DNA of 64,000 nucleotides from contig NZ_CP160403.1 of the NCBI RefSeq assembly GCF_040782645.1, forward strand, positions 7,785,001 to 7,849,000, in the 5' to 3' direction. Shown in pieces: positions 32,801 to 41,354 of this stretch. The stretch is from Streptomyces sp. HUAS ZL42 (GTDB taxonomy: Bacteria > Actinomycetota > Actinomycetes > Streptomycetales > Streptomycetaceae). The notes under the pieces were generated by a model that saw only the letters and a program-made list of their open reading frames with translations, did not search any database and was not told the DNA's origin. Position numbers and translations under genes: made by a program. Numbering within the stretch: the stretch's first letter is position 1; each line of letters starts with the position of its first letter.

Positions 32801-32960
32801 CGTCCAGGTCACGAGGCTGCGGCGGCTGTTCGAACAGGATCGAGGAGAGAGGGAGGACGGCGTGCTGCGGCTCGGCCCGCTGGAGATCGCCACCTGCGAC
32901 AACGACCCCGACCGGCCGGAGAACGGCCTGCTGGCGATATCCCTGGGAGGTGCCCGATGA
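29829..32960 (+). CDS. cis11: Baseplate wedge protein, Afp11/gpJ-like
   Basis: A 1043-residue putative baseplate assembly protein. The N-terminal 90 residues are a strand-rich domain; the wedge core follows (YTARDYDTIRKLLLDRLALT, NPADLGITLVELLAHTGDQI and SYHQDAVATEAYLDTARRRV). Two beta-rich domains occupy the middle and a gpJ-like C-terminal domain includes LALRFGDGGHGAKPTPGARL, DDYAALASALPGVQRA and LVPLDIALTVCALPG. It should form the six-fold iris around the hub. Residues 465-482 (PPPASGRGYPRLASLAFG) are encoded by a palindromic element. It is paralogous to the next gene. Confidence 0.92.
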   Translation: MTAATTRRAKVRAAQLGGIDAVEVADDGLLLTVTFLGKAPHGLGPENVRIDGGRRVTGIAAVEVSVEREEDPELDDRLYVTLDRAGDTSRYRLSLVETDPYGRPGTEPFRGFDQRYHSASFSFRPDCPTPFDCKDEPPQEADFPDAPVVDYTARDYDTIRKLLLDRLALTTPDWVERNPADLGITLVELLAHTGDQISYHQDAVATEAYLDTARRRVSVRRHVRLIDYAMHDGCTARAYVTVQTADDHTLAPGTYRFASVDVRSLDPHDRPEPGTVIDENDLADLDERGSVEVFEPVVAADPLELRVAHNAIRLWTWGGEVCALPKGATSATLRDEWRDPETCRDRRLDLRPGDLLILEEVRGPRTGTPGDADPAHRQAVRLTSVTPAVDRIEDQPVVEVTWETEDALRFPLCLTTRGGRDCLPVEDVTLARGNVVLVDHGRSLTGLPETVTVPQVPAVVAPCDPPPASGRGYPRLASLAFGCHDRAEGNAPARLINSLTDKAESGEALVPDDVRELFEVVGEAATVRAGIGLERAGQRHERVVPGTAYAQATALRTLLAQSVYPGILPRFRPLLGRSPVVQAVPFPETGTVAAGQAERIAAIPGRVRQRLVELWRSARDRDGLGEEEVAELALIYGLNILERLELRRHPARALRELLHRSDRLLDAKLRRVEILTARARAGTVLDGHIAWEIAHSWGPAYAAGLHPDEPVLRGSATAALTQDPRRALPAVRVQDGDVVWEPRRDLLDSGSRDRHFVGELEDDGRLALRFGDGGHGAKPTPGARLALHYRLGGGLAGNVGAEAVNHLVIQADCDHPPAAVVRNPLPAVGGTDPEPVEQARQLAPLDLRRTRLRAVTADDYAALASALPGVQRAAASLRWTGSVQEAHVAIDAYGTGAPPQELLDQVAQSLEAYRRIGHDLVVGPARLVPLDIALTVCALPGHQHGQILAELYRVLGSGRQGFFRPDALTFGEPVRLSRLVAVAAAVPGVESVQVTRLRRLFEQDRGEREDGVLRLGPLEIATCDNDPDRPENGLLAISLGGAR
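31221..31275. repeat. In-frame palindromic element inside the Afp11-like gene
   Basis: CCTCCCCCAGCCTCCGGCCG then GGGGTACCCCCGTCTCGCTT and CGCTCGCCTTCGGC form overlapping hairpins (CCCCC/GGGGG, CCGG core, and ACCCCCGT). Inserted in frame between two structured domains, with the same general design as the gp25 element. Confidence 0.7.
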
Positions 32961-35900
32961 ACGCCGTGGACGCATGCACCTGCGGCGGCGCCTGCCGCGG
33001 CGGTCACGACGAGCGCCTCGCGCCCGCCCCCCTGCACAACCCGCCCGGCCGCACCGCCCTCGACTACCGCGTCGGCGAGTACGGCTCCTTCCTGGCCGCC
33101 CTCCTCGACCGGCTCGCCTCACCGGCGTACCCGGCCCTGAACGGCCTCACGGTGCGCACCCCGGACGATCCGGCGATCGGCCTGCTGGACGCCACCGCCG
33201 TCCTCGGCGACCTGCTCACCTTCCACTCGGAGCGGATCGCCGACGAGGCATACATCCGCACCGCCAACGAGCACCGCTCCCTGGTCCTGCTCGGCCGGCT
33301 GGTCGGTCACCGGCCGCGCCCCGGCGTCGCCGCCACCACCCATCTGGCGTACACCCTGGAGCGCGACCCGCGCGCCGAGGCCCTGCCGGTCCTCGTCCCG
33401 CGCGGCGCGCGCAGCCACAGCGTGCCCGCCTCCGCCGACGAGCAGTCGCTGACCTTCGAGACCAGCCGGGACCTGACGGCCCGCTGGGACTGGAACGAGC
33501 TGAAGGTCCGCAGGCGCCGGCCGTCCCTCGTCACCCCCGAGGACCTGGAGCGCCGCTCCGAACTGTTCGTCGAGGGGACCGCGAACTCCCTCCAGGCCGG
33601 GGACCAGCTCCTCTTCGTCTTCGGTGAACAGGGGGGCGGGGTACGGAAGTTGCTGCCGGTCGCCCGGACACGCATCGACCGCGACGACGAGATCACCGCG
33701 ATCTCCCTGCCCAAGTCGGCCCCGCCCACGCTGAAGGAGCTCGTCGACGAGGTACGGCGCTGGACCGCCGAACCCGCCACGCCCGGGGAGCCGGGCGACG
33801 AGCCGCCCACGCCTCAGGTGCCGAACCCGCGCCCGGTCAGCCGCCTGATCGAGGACTTCGAGGACCAGGTCCTCGCCCCGCTGCGGGCGGACCTGGACGG
33901 AATCAGGACCCCCGGGCGGCTCGCGGCACGCCTCGCCGAACCCGTCGCCCGCCTCGGCGAGGCGCAGGTCCTGGCCGAGCCCTACGAGGAGGTGGCGGCC
34001 TGGTTCGAGCAGCTGGAGGCGGTGCTCGCGGAACTCGCCGAACGCGCACTGGAGCTGGCCCCCGCGCAGACGGTGCAACCGGTCCGGAAGCGGGCGACCG
34101 CCGCCGACCCCCGCGCCGCCGCTCTCCAGGCCCTGGGCACCGTCCTCCCGGCCCTGCACACCTCCGCCCCCGCCCCGCGCGGCGGCGGGCGCACCCAGCG
34201 CCCCGGCACCGACACCGCCCGCCTCCTCTCCGCCCTCGACCCGGGGCTCGGCACCCTCTACCCGGCCTGGCGCACGGCCGCCGCCCCCGGCACCCCGCAG
34301 CTTCTGCGCGAGCTGCTCGCGATGCGGGTCACCGCGGCCCCCTTCGGCGCCACCGCCCCGCTCAAGCCGGTCCAGGACGACCGCGGCCGGGTCATCCGCA
34401 CCGCGGACTGGCCCCTGACGGGAGCCGTGCTGGTCACCCTGCGCGTGGTGTACGACACCGCGGGCAGGGTCCCGGTCCGGGCGGAGTTCCAGTACGTCGA
34501 GGGCAGCAGCTCCGACCAGCGGGCCGAGAACCTGCCCGCCACCCAGCAGGTCAGCTTCCGGCTCGGCTCGGGCTGGGTCGACCTGTCGACCCGCTCGGGC
34601 CAGGACCGCGACCTGAGCTGGCTCACCCGACGCCCCACCGACTCGCAGGAGCCCGGCGTCACCGCCCGCCTCCGCGACGGCCTGCCCGCCCGCAACCTGT
34701 TCGTGTCCCGGCCGGACGACGACGGCCTGGTCCACGTGGGCATCCACAACGGCACGGCTCAGGAGATCCCCCTGCGGCCCGGCACGAACGAGCAGTTCAC
34801 CCACGGCGAGTACGAGGTGAGCCTGCGCTACACCGTCGGCAGCGCCGAGCCCAACGTCGAGATCGTCATCGCCTCCAAGCCCGAGCCCGTCAACCGGCAG
34901 GTGCTGCAACTGGACACCGTGCACGACGGCATCACCGTGGGCAGCTGGGTGGCCGTCCAGCGCCCCGCCAAGGGCGCCGGGGTCCCGGGCGACGCCAAGC
35001 TGGCCTTCGTCACCACCCAGGTGGTGGCCGCGCGTACGGCGGCATACACCAACTACGGCATCACCGGCCGCGGCACCGAACTCACCCTCGCCGACTCCTG
35101 GCTGGACGAGTTCGACGTGCTGCTCTCGCACATCCGCGACACCACCGTGCACGCGGCGGGCGAGCCGCTGCGCCTGGCGGACGAGCCGCTGGGCGAGGAC
35201 GTGCACGGCAACGAGATCGAACTCGCCGAGCTGTACGACGGGTTGCGCCCCGGACGTACGCTCGTCGTCACCGGTGAGCGAAGCGACATCCCGGGCGACA
35301 TCGCCGCCACCGAGGTCGTGACGATCGCCGGCGCGGACCCGGCCGTGGACCCTCAACTGCCCGGCGACCACGTGCACACCCGTCTGACCCTGACCGCCGG
35401 CCTCGCCCACCGCTACCGCCGCGAGACCGTCCGCATCCTCGGCAACGTCGTCGAGGCCACCCACGGCGAGAGCCGCGAGGAGGCCATCGGCAGCGGCGAC
35501 TCGGACCGCACCAACCAGACGTTCGCACTGTGGCAGTCCCCGCTCACCTGGCTCGCCGACGACAACCCCCTCGGCGCCACGCCCGTCCTCGAGCTCCGGG
35601 TCGACGGCGTGCTCTGGCACGAGGTCGACAGCCTCGCCGGACGCGGCCCGCAGGACCGCGTCTACATCACCGGCTCCACCGCCGACGGCCGTACGACGGT
35701 GACCTTCGGCGACGGCGTGCACGGCGCCCGGCTGCCCAGCGGCCACGAGAACGTCCGCGCCCGCTACCGGTTCGGCACCGGCAGGGCCGCCAACGTCGCC
35801 GCCGAACGCGTCACCCAGCCCCTCACCCGCCCGCTCGGCGTCACCGCGGTCACCAACCCGCGCCCGGCGACCGGCGGTTCGGACGCGGACGGCCCCGGCC

Positions 35901-36694
35901 TGACCCGCCGTACGATCCCGCTCGCCGTCTCCGCCCTGGACCGGCTGGTCTCCCCGTCCGACTACGAGGACTTCGCCCGCTCCCGCGCCGGCATCGGCCG
36001 GGCCGCCGCGCGCGAACTCTTCGACGGGCGGCGGCGCGTGGTCCATGTGACGGTCGCCGGCACGGACGACGTCCCCATCGGCGAGGAGACCTTGCGACCC
36101 CTGCGGGCGGCACTCACCGAGTACGGCGACCCGGGCCTCCCGGTCCGTGCCGACGCACGCGAACTGGTCCTGCTGCTCGTCGCCGCCAAGGTGAAGACGG
36201 CACCCGATCACGCCTGGGAGATCGTGGCACCGAGGCTCCGCCAGGCCCTGCTGCGCCGGCTCGGCTACGAGGGCCGGGAGCTGGGCCGGCCGGCCCGCCT
36301 CTCCGAGCTGCTGGCCACGGCCCACACCGTGCCCGGCGTCGACCATGTGGACGTCGACGTCTTCACCGGCGTCCCCGCGTCCGCGACCCCGGACGAGTTG
36401 ACCAAGCTGCTCGCCGATCCCGGCCCGCCCCGGCCGAGCGTGCCCGCGCATCCGGCGACGTACGACGAGCAGACCCACACCGTCCGCGCCGCCAACGGCG
36501 AGACGCTGTCGGCGATCTGCGCCCGCTACGGCATTCCGCTCGCCGAACTCCTGCGCCTCAACCCCGACATCACCGACACACAGCGGCTTCCCAAGGGCCG
36601 GTCGGTGTTCGTCTTCCGCGGCATCCGCCCCGCCCAGCTCGCCCTGCTGTCGCCGAGGGCGGCGGACACCCTGATTCTGACGGAGGTCAAGTGA
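32957..36694 (+). CDS. Second wedge protein, Afp12-like, with C-terminal LysM
   Basis: A 1245-residue baseplate assembly protein. A cysteine-rich start (CTCGGACRGG) leads to the wedge core (YRVGEYGSFLAALLDRLASP, then DPAIGLLDATAVLGDLLTFH and SERIADEAYIRTANEHRSLV). A long alpha-helical insert lies at about 250-420. Two beta-rich repeats follow, with VTFGDGVHGARLPSGHENVR and LDRLVSPSDYEDFARSRAGI, as in the Afp11-like paralogue. The last 60 residues are a LysM domain (HTVRAANGETLSAICARYGI), absent from Afp12. It may contact peptidoglycan or the LysM baseplate protein. Start ATG overlaps the upstream stop. Confidence 0.9.
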   Translation: MNAVDACTCGGACRGGHDERLAPAPLHNPPGRTALDYRVGEYGSFLAALLDRLASPAYPALNGLTVRTPDDPAIGLLDATAVLGDLLTFHSERIADEAYIRTANEHRSLVLLGRLVGHRPRPGVAATTHLAYTLERDPRAEALPVLVPRGARSHSVPASADEQSLTFETSRDLTARWDWNELKVRRRRPSLVTPEDLERRSELFVEGTANSLQAGDQLLFVFGEQGGGVRKLLPVARTRIDRDDEITAISLPKSAPPTLKELVDEVRRWTAEPATPGEPGDEPPTPQVPNPRPVSRLIEDFEDQVLAPLRADLDGIRTPGRLAARLAEPVARLGEAQVLAEPYEEVAAWFEQLEAVLAELAERALELAPAQTVQPVRKRATAADPRAAALQALGTVLPALHTSAPAPRGGGRTQRPGTDTARLLSALDPGLGTLYPAWRTAAAPGTPQLLRELLAMRVTAAPFGATAPLKPVQDDRGRVIRTADWPLTGAVLVTLRVVYDTAGRVPVRAEFQYVEGSSSDQRAENLPATQQVSFRLGSGWVDLSTRSGQDRDLSWLTRRPTDSQEPGVTARLRDGLPARNLFVSRPDDDGLVHVGIHNGTAQEIPLRPGTNEQFTHGEYEVSLRYTVGSAEPNVEIVIASKPEPVNRQVLQLDTVHDGITVGSWVAVQRPAKGAGVPGDAKLAFVTTQVVAARTAAYTNYGITGRGTELTLADSWLDEFDVLLSHIRDTTVHAAGEPLRLADEPLGEDVHGNEIELAELYDGLRPGRTLVVTGERSDIPGDIAATEVVTIAGADPAVDPQLPGDHVHTRLTLTAGLAHRYRRETVRILGNVVEATHGESREEAIGSGDSDRTNQTFALWQSPLTWLADDNPLGATPVLELRVDGVLWHEVDSLAGRGPQDRVYITGSTADGRTTVTFGDGVHGARLPSGHENVRARYRFGTGRAANVAAERVTQPLTRPLGVTAVTNPRPATGGSDADGPGLTRRTIPLAVSALDRLVSPSDYEDFARSRAGIGRAAARELFDGRRRVVHVTVAGTDDVPIGEETLRPLRAALTEYGDPGLPVRADARELVLLLVAAKVKTAPDHAWEIVAPRLRQALLRRLGYEGRELGRPARLSELLATAHTVPGVDHVDVDVFTGVPASATPDELTKLLADPGPPRPSVPAHPATYDEQTHTVRAANGETLSAICARYGIPLAELLRLNPDITDTQRLPKGRSVFVFRGIRPAQLALLSPRAADTLILTEVK

Positions 36695-38835
36695 TGTCTC
36701 CGGACGTCAAATTCGATACAGCAAGTTCGGTGACGTCCCGGGAACCCGACGGCCTCGCCGCGCTGCTGCCCCGCTGGCACCTTCTGCGCGACGCGGAGGA
36801 GGGCGAACCGCTGCGCGCGCTGCTCGCGGTGATCGCCGAGCAGCTCGACCGCGTCCGCGACGGTGTTCAGCAGGGCTACGAGGACCTGTTCGTGGAGACG
36901 GCGGCCCCCTGGGTGCTGCCGTACCTCGGCGACCTGGTCGGCTATCGCACCCTGCCGGGCTACGAACGCGTCCTCACGGCCGGCCTGCACGACGGCGGAC
37001 ACGAAGCCCTCGCCGAGGCCATCGCCCCGCGCCGGGACGTGGCGGCGACCGTCGCCAACCGGCGACGCAAGGGGACCCTGCACCTGCTGGAGGAGATCTC
37101 CGAGCAGGTGGCGGGCTGGCCCGCCCGGGCCGTCGAACTGTCGCGCCTGGTCGCGCACAACCAGTCGGTGAAGCTCGCGAGGGGCTCGGAGCGGGGCCGC
37201 CTCCTCGACCTCCGGGACGGCTCCGCGCTCGCCCTCGCCGGCGGACCCTTCGACGGGACCGCCCGGACGGTCGACGTACGCCGCGCGAACTCGGCGCGCA
37301 GGCAAGGTGGTTGGACCCCCGCCGGAGTCGGCCTCTTCGTCTGGCGGCTGAAGGCGCACTCCCTCACCTCCTCCCCGGCGTACTGCATCGACCGCGCCCG
37401 CAACCTGTACACCTTCTCCATCCTCGGCAACGACAGCCCCCTGGTCACCAAACCGGTCCCGGAGCCGTCGCCCACACACATCGCCGCCGTCGACAACGTG
37501 CCCGCGTTCATCACCCGCCGACTGCTGCACGACCGGCTGCTGGACTACTACGGCCCCGGCAAGAGCTTCGTCGTCCGGCGCGACGGCGAGGACAAACCCG
37601 TACCGCCGTCCGACATCGTGGTCGCCGACCTCTCCGACTGGCGCTACCGGCCCAAGCGGGGCCAGGTCGCCGTCGACCCGGAGCTCGGGCGGATCGCCTT
37701 CGGCTCGCGGTCGGCGCCCCGGCAGGGCGTGTGGGTGGACTACCACTACGCGTTCGGCGCCGACATGGGCGGCGGCGAGTACGACCGGCCCGACCGCGTC
37801 GAACGCCCCGACGCCGCCTTCTACCGGGTGGGACCGGGACAGCCGTACCGCCAGATCATGGACGCCTACCGGGCCTGGCAGCACGACCGGCGGGCCGACC
37901 GCACCGGCCCGGACGGCATCATCGAGATCACCCACAGCGGCGCCTACCAGGAGCAGCTCGACTTCGACCTCGACCCGGGCGACCGGCTGGAGCTGCGGGC
38001 CGCCGAGGGGACCCGGCCGGTGATCCGGCTCCTCGACTGGTACAGCAACCGGCCCGACGCCCTCAACGTCCGTGCCGTGTCGGAGGACTGCGCCCCGCAC
38101 GAGCGGCCGCGGCTCGTCCTCGACGGACTCCTCGTCGCCGGGCGCGGCATCAACGTCACCGGCCCGATGGGGGCGGTCGTCCTGCGGCACAGCACCCTCG
38201 TCCCCGGCTGGTCCCTGGAGCCCGAGTGCGAGCCGCACTCGCCGGAGGAACCCAGCATCGTCCTGGAACGCACCACCGCCTGCCTGCAGATCGAGCACAG
38301 CATCCTCGGCACGATCGAGGTCATCGGCGACGAGGTGAGCGAGGACCCCCTCGCCATCCATCTCCGCGACAGCGTCCTGGACGCCACCGGCCACGACCGC
38401 GAGGCCCTGTCCGCCCCGGACTGCCGGCACGCCCACGCCGTGCTCCATCTGCACCGGACGACCGTCATCGGCGAGGTGCACACGCACGCCGTGGAGATCG
38501 CCGAGAACTCGATCTTCACGGGGAGGCTCCACGTAGCCCGGCGCGGCATCGGCTGCCTGCGCTACTCGTACGTCCCCGCAGGGTCGCGCACGCCTCGCAG
38601 GCACCGATGCCTCTCCCACCCGCGCCCGTTGTTCACCTCCGAGCGCTACGGGACGCCCTGGTACTGCCAGTCGGCGGACCCCTGCCCGGAACAGATCCGG
38701 CGCGGCGCGGACGACGGCGCCGAGATGGGCGCCTTCCACGACCTGTACCGGCCGCAGCGCGAGGACGGTCTGCGCGCGCGCCTCGCGGAGTACACGCCCG
38801 CCGGCGCGGACGCCGGGATCTTCTTCGTGACGTGA
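36694..38835 (+). CDS. gpI-like tail protein fused to a beta-helix domain
   Basis: A 713-residue protein. The first 180 residues are like phage gpI / tail domain (LLPRWHLLRDAEEGEPLRAL, ETAAPWVLPYLGDLVGYRTL and RRRKGTLHLLEEISEQVAGW). Residues about 410-660 contain repeated short strands with small hydrophobics (LVLDGLLVAGRGINVTGPMG, AVVLRHSTLVPGW, CLQIEHSILGTIEVIGD, LHRTTVIGEVHTHAVEIAEN, SIFTGRLHVARRGIG), a right-handed parallel beta-helix pattern seen in tailspikes. No other tail fibre is seen, so this may be the fibre-like surface piece of the baseplate. The start overlaps the previous gene (TGATG). Confidence 0.82.
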   Translation: MSPDVKFDTASSVTSREPDGLAALLPRWHLLRDAEEGEPLRALLAVIAEQLDRVRDGVQQGYEDLFVETAAPWVLPYLGDLVGYRTLPGYERVLTAGLHDGGHEALAEAIAPRRDVAATVANRRRKGTLHLLEEISEQVAGWPARAVELSRLVAHNQSVKLARGSERGRLLDLRDGSALALAGGPFDGTARTVDVRRANSARRQGGWTPAGVGLFVWRLKAHSLTSSPAYCIDRARNLYTFSILGNDSPLVTKPVPEPSPTHIAAVDNVPAFITRRLLHDRLLDYYGPGKSFVVRRDGEDKPVPPSDIVVADLSDWRYRPKRGQVAVDPELGRIAFGSRSAPRQGVWVDYHYAFGADMGGGEYDRPDRVERPDAAFYRVGPGQPYRQIMDAYRAWQHDRRADRTGPDGIIEITHSGAYQEQLDFDLDPGDRLELRAAEGTRPVIRLLDWYSNRPDALNVRAVSEDCAPHERPRLVLDGLLVAGRGINVTGPMGAVVLRHSTLVPGWSLEPECEPHSPEEPSIVLERTTACLQIEHSILGTIEVIGDEVSEDPLAIHLRDSVLDATGHDREALSAPDCRHAHAVLHLHRTTVIGEVHTHAVEIAENSIFTGRLHVARRGIGCLRYSYVPAGSRTPRRHRCLSHPRPLFTSERYGTPWYCQSADPCPEQIRRGADDGAEMGAFHDLYRPQREDGLRARLAEYTPAGADAGIFFVT

Positions 38836-38873
38836 GCCGCACCCGCCGCCGACCTTCGAAAACTCTCTGAACC

Positions 38874-38886
38874 AGGGGGACCCCCT
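38874..38886 (+). promoter_or_regulatory. Small hairpin over the ribosome site of the DUF6519 gene
   Basis: GGGGG-A-CCCCC (38875-38885) lies 4 bases before the ATG at 38889 and includes the only Shine-Dalgarno-like purine run. It could limit translation unless the upstream ribosome opens it. Confidence 0.4.
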
Positions 38887-38888
38887 TC

Positions 38889-40439
38889 ATGCACGCCGAC
38901 CTCTCCCGCCTCACCTTCCGCCCGGAGCGGCACTACTCCGCGGTCATCGCCCAGCAGGGCCGCGTCCAGCTCGACGCCGACACCAACGAGCAGACGGCGA
39001 TCCAGCTCCACCAGACCCGCACCCTCGCGGCCGACCTCATCGGCCGGTACGGCGGGCCGCGCGAGGCCGCGGGCTTCCGCATCGACTACGTGGGCGGCAA
39101 GCACGACATCGACACTCTGATCATCCACGGCGGCCGCTACTACGTCGACGGCATCCTGCTCGACGCCTCCCGTCCCGCCCCCGGCACGCCCGTCCCCGAC
39201 GAGGACGCCGAAGAGCAGGACACCACGGCCCCGCCCGCGAACTGGACGTACTGGGACCAGCCCGACGGCTTCCGCGACCCGGAGAAGCCGGGCGACCGGC
39301 TGCCCTCGCCCGCGCAGTCGCCGTTCGTGGTCTACCTGAAGGTGTGGGAGCGCGCCGTGTCCGCCGCCGAGGACCCGCTGCTGCGCGAGGTCGCCCTCGG
39401 TGCGGCGATGCCGGACACCGCCGCCCGCGTCAAGGTCGTCTGGCAGGTTCTGCCGCTGTCCCTGGCCCAGCTGGCGATCGAGGAGACCAACCCGTCGAAG
39501 GACATCGTCCGCGCCGCGTTCGACAAGTGGGCCGAACGCCAGTCGGCTTCCTCCGCCCGCCTCGCCGCCCGCAGCGAACGGCCCGAGCACGCCGACGAGG
39601 ACCCGTGCCTGGTCAAGCCGGACGCCCGCTACCGGGGACCCGAGAACCAGCTGTACCGCGTCGAGGTCCACGCCGGCGGCGAGGCGAAGGACGCCACCTT
39701 CAAATGGTCCCGCGAGAACGGCTCGGTGGTTTTCCCGGTCGACGAACTCGACGGCACCTGGGTGCAGTTGGCGTCCCTCGGCCACGACGACAAGCTGGAC
39801 CTCGACGTCGGCGACCTCGTGGAGTTCACCGACACCGCCTGCGCCTCGCGCCTCGAGCCCCTGCCGCTGCTGCGGGTCGAGGAACTCGACCTGCCGGGCC
39901 GCCGTGTCCGCCTGTCCGCCGAACCCGGGCCGGGCGTCGGACGGCTGCCGCACCTGAACCCGTTCCTGCGCCGCTGGGACCACCACGAGGGGCCGAAGCG
40001 CAAGGGCCGTACCACTTCGCTGAAGGGCGGTGCCGTACCCGTCGAGGAAGGGGAATGGCTGCCCCTGGAGGACGGTGTCGAGGTCTACTTCGCCAAGGGC
40101 GGCGGCTATCGCACCGGCGACCACTGGATCATCCCCGCCCGCACCGCCACCGGCAGCGTCGAATGGCCGGCGGATCCGGCCCGGCGCCCGCTGCTCCAGG
40201 CCCCCTCCGGCATCGTCCGCAGCTACGCCCCGCTCGCCCTGGTCAAGGGCGAGGGCGGCACCGTCGACCTGCGCCTCGCCTTCACCGCCCTGGCCAGCGG
40301 CATCCCGGCCGCGGACGAGGCGACCCTCGCCGCGGAGGCACAGGCCCGCAGGCAGGAGGAGGCGGCCGAGGCCGACCCCTCCGGCGGGCGGTCGCAGACC
40401 ACAGCAGAAGCGGAGGCCACCGTGGAAGGAGACAAGTGA
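38889..40439 (+). CDS. DUF6519 domain protein of the injection system
   Basis: A 516-residue protein with the DUF6519 opening (MHADLSRLTFRPERHYSAVI, AQQGRVQLDADTNEQTAIQL), IRYYVDGILLDA-type strands, and EVHAGGEAKDATFKWSRENG and LVEFTDTACASRLEPLP. DUF6519 proteins are typical of phage-tail-like clusters; their role is thought to be a tail appendage but is not proven. Here it follows the beta-helix protein, so it may form part of the outer baseplate. The C-terminal 40 residues are disordered. Its TGA overlaps the amidase ATG. Confidence 0.85.
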   Translation: MHADLSRLTFRPERHYSAVIAQQGRVQLDADTNEQTAIQLHQTRTLAADLIGRYGGPREAAGFRIDYVGGKHDIDTLIIHGGRYYVDGILLDASRPAPGTPVPDEDAEEQDTTAPPANWTYWDQPDGFRDPEKPGDRLPSPAQSPFVVYLKVWERAVSAAEDPLLREVALGAAMPDTAARVKVVWQVLPLSLAQLAIEETNPSKDIVRAAFDKWAERQSASSARLAARSERPEHADEDPCLVKPDARYRGPENQLYRVEVHAGGEAKDATFKWSRENGSVVFPVDELDGTWVQLASLGHDDKLDLDVGDLVEFTDTACASRLEPLPLLRVEELDLPGRRVRLSAEPGPGVGRLPHLNPFLRRWDHHEGPKRKGRTTSLKGGAVPVEEGEWLPLEDGVEVYFAKGGGYRTGDHWIIPARTATGSVEWPADPARRPLLQAPSGIVRSYAPLALVKGEGGTVDLRLAFTALASGIPAADEATLAAEAQARRQEEAAEADPSGGRSQTTAEAEATVEGDK

Positions 40440-41326
40440 TGGCGAAGCCGATCGGCGCGTCCAAGATGGTGGAACTCCTGCGCGCGGAGGGCCTGACGGT
40501 CCACGAGGTCCGCAGCTGGCGCACCCACAACCGCAACAGCAAGGGCCCCTGGGGCCCGCTCAACGGCGTGATGATCCACCACACCGTCAGCTCCGGCACC
40601 GCCGCCTCCGTCGACATCTGCTACGACGGCTACTCCGGCCTGCCCGGGCCGCTGTGCCACGGCGTCATCGACAAGAAGGGCGAGATCCACCTCGTCGGCA
40701 ACGGCCGCGCCAACCACGCCGGGCTCGGCGACAGCGACGTCCTGCGCGCCGTGATCAACGAGACGAGGCTGCCGCCCGACAACGAGGCCGACACGGACGG
40801 CAACCGGCACTTCTACGGCTTCGAGTGCATCAACCTCGGCGACGGCAAGGACCCCTGGCCCGAGGCGCAGAAAGAAGCCATCGAGAAGGTCGCCGCCGCC
40901 ATCTGCCGCCACCACGGCTGGAGCGAGCGGTCCGTCATCGGCCACAAGGAGTGGCAGCCGGGCAAGCAGGACCCGCGCGGCTTCACGATGGACAGCATGC
41001 GCAAGCGGATAGCCGAGCGGCTGGCCGGCAAGGGCCAGGGAGGCAAGGACCCCGACCCCAAGCCCGCGCCCAAGCCGACGTACGAGCCCTTCCCGGGCAG
41101 TGGCTTCTTCCACATCGGCCAGAACTCCCCGATCATCACCGCCATGGGTCGCCGGCTCGTCGCCGAGGGCTGCGGCCGCTACGAGGAGGGCCCCAGCCCG
41201 GAATGGACCGAGGCCGACCGCAAGTCGTACGCGGCCTGGCAGCACAAGCTCGGCTTCAAGGGCAAGGACGCCGACGGCATCCCGGGCAAGGCGAGTTGGG
41301 ACAGGCTGAAGGTGCCGCACAGCTGA
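40439..41326 (+). CDS. N-acetylmuramoyl-L-alanine amidase (CIS-linked), no signal peptide
   Basis: A 295-residue PGRP/amidase_2 enzyme. Zinc-binding histidines fit H47/H48 (GVMIHHTVSSG) and H169 (VIGHKEWQPGKQDP), with YGFECINLGD between them. A Pro-rich linker (PDPKPAPKPTYEPFPG) leads to a C-terminal peptidoglycan-binding repeat GSGFFHIGQNSPIITAMGRR. This two-domain design is common for actinophage endolysins. No secretion signal, so it stays in the cytosol unless delivered. It is the last gene of the cluster and is translationally coupled to DUF6519, so it is part of the operon. Roles could be host lysis, particle release or cargo. Confidence 0.88.
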   Translation: MAKPIGASKMVELLRAEGLTVHEVRSWRTHNRNSKGPWGPLNGVMIHHTVSSGTAASVDICYDGYSGLPGPLCHGVIDKKGEIHLVGNGRANHAGLGDSDVLRAVINETRLPPDNEADTDGNRHFYGFECINLGDGKDPWPEAQKEAIEKVAAAICRHHGWSERSVIGHKEWQPGKQDPRGFTMDSMRKRIAERLAGKGQGGKDPDPKPAPKPTYEPFPGSGFFHIGQNSPIITAMGRRLVAEGCGRYEEGPSPEWTEADRKSYAAWQHKLGFKGKDADGIPGKASWDRLKVPHS

Positions 41327-41354
41327 CCGGCCGGGCGGCCCGCCCCCGTGTCGC

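Noticed and set aside
11662..41326. Whole cluster as a prophage
   Set aside because: No capsid, portal, terminase, integrase or att repeats seen; gene content equals a tail-like injection system.
11662..41326. Type VI secretion system
   Set aside because: No TssJ/L/M membrane complex, TssK or ClpV; single-protein sheath with DUF4255 cap and Afp15-like ATPase mark an eCIS.
41333..41345. Strong terminator of the CIS operon
   Set aside because: Only a 5-bp stem GGGCG-GCC-CGCCC; too weak to call, though it may contribute.
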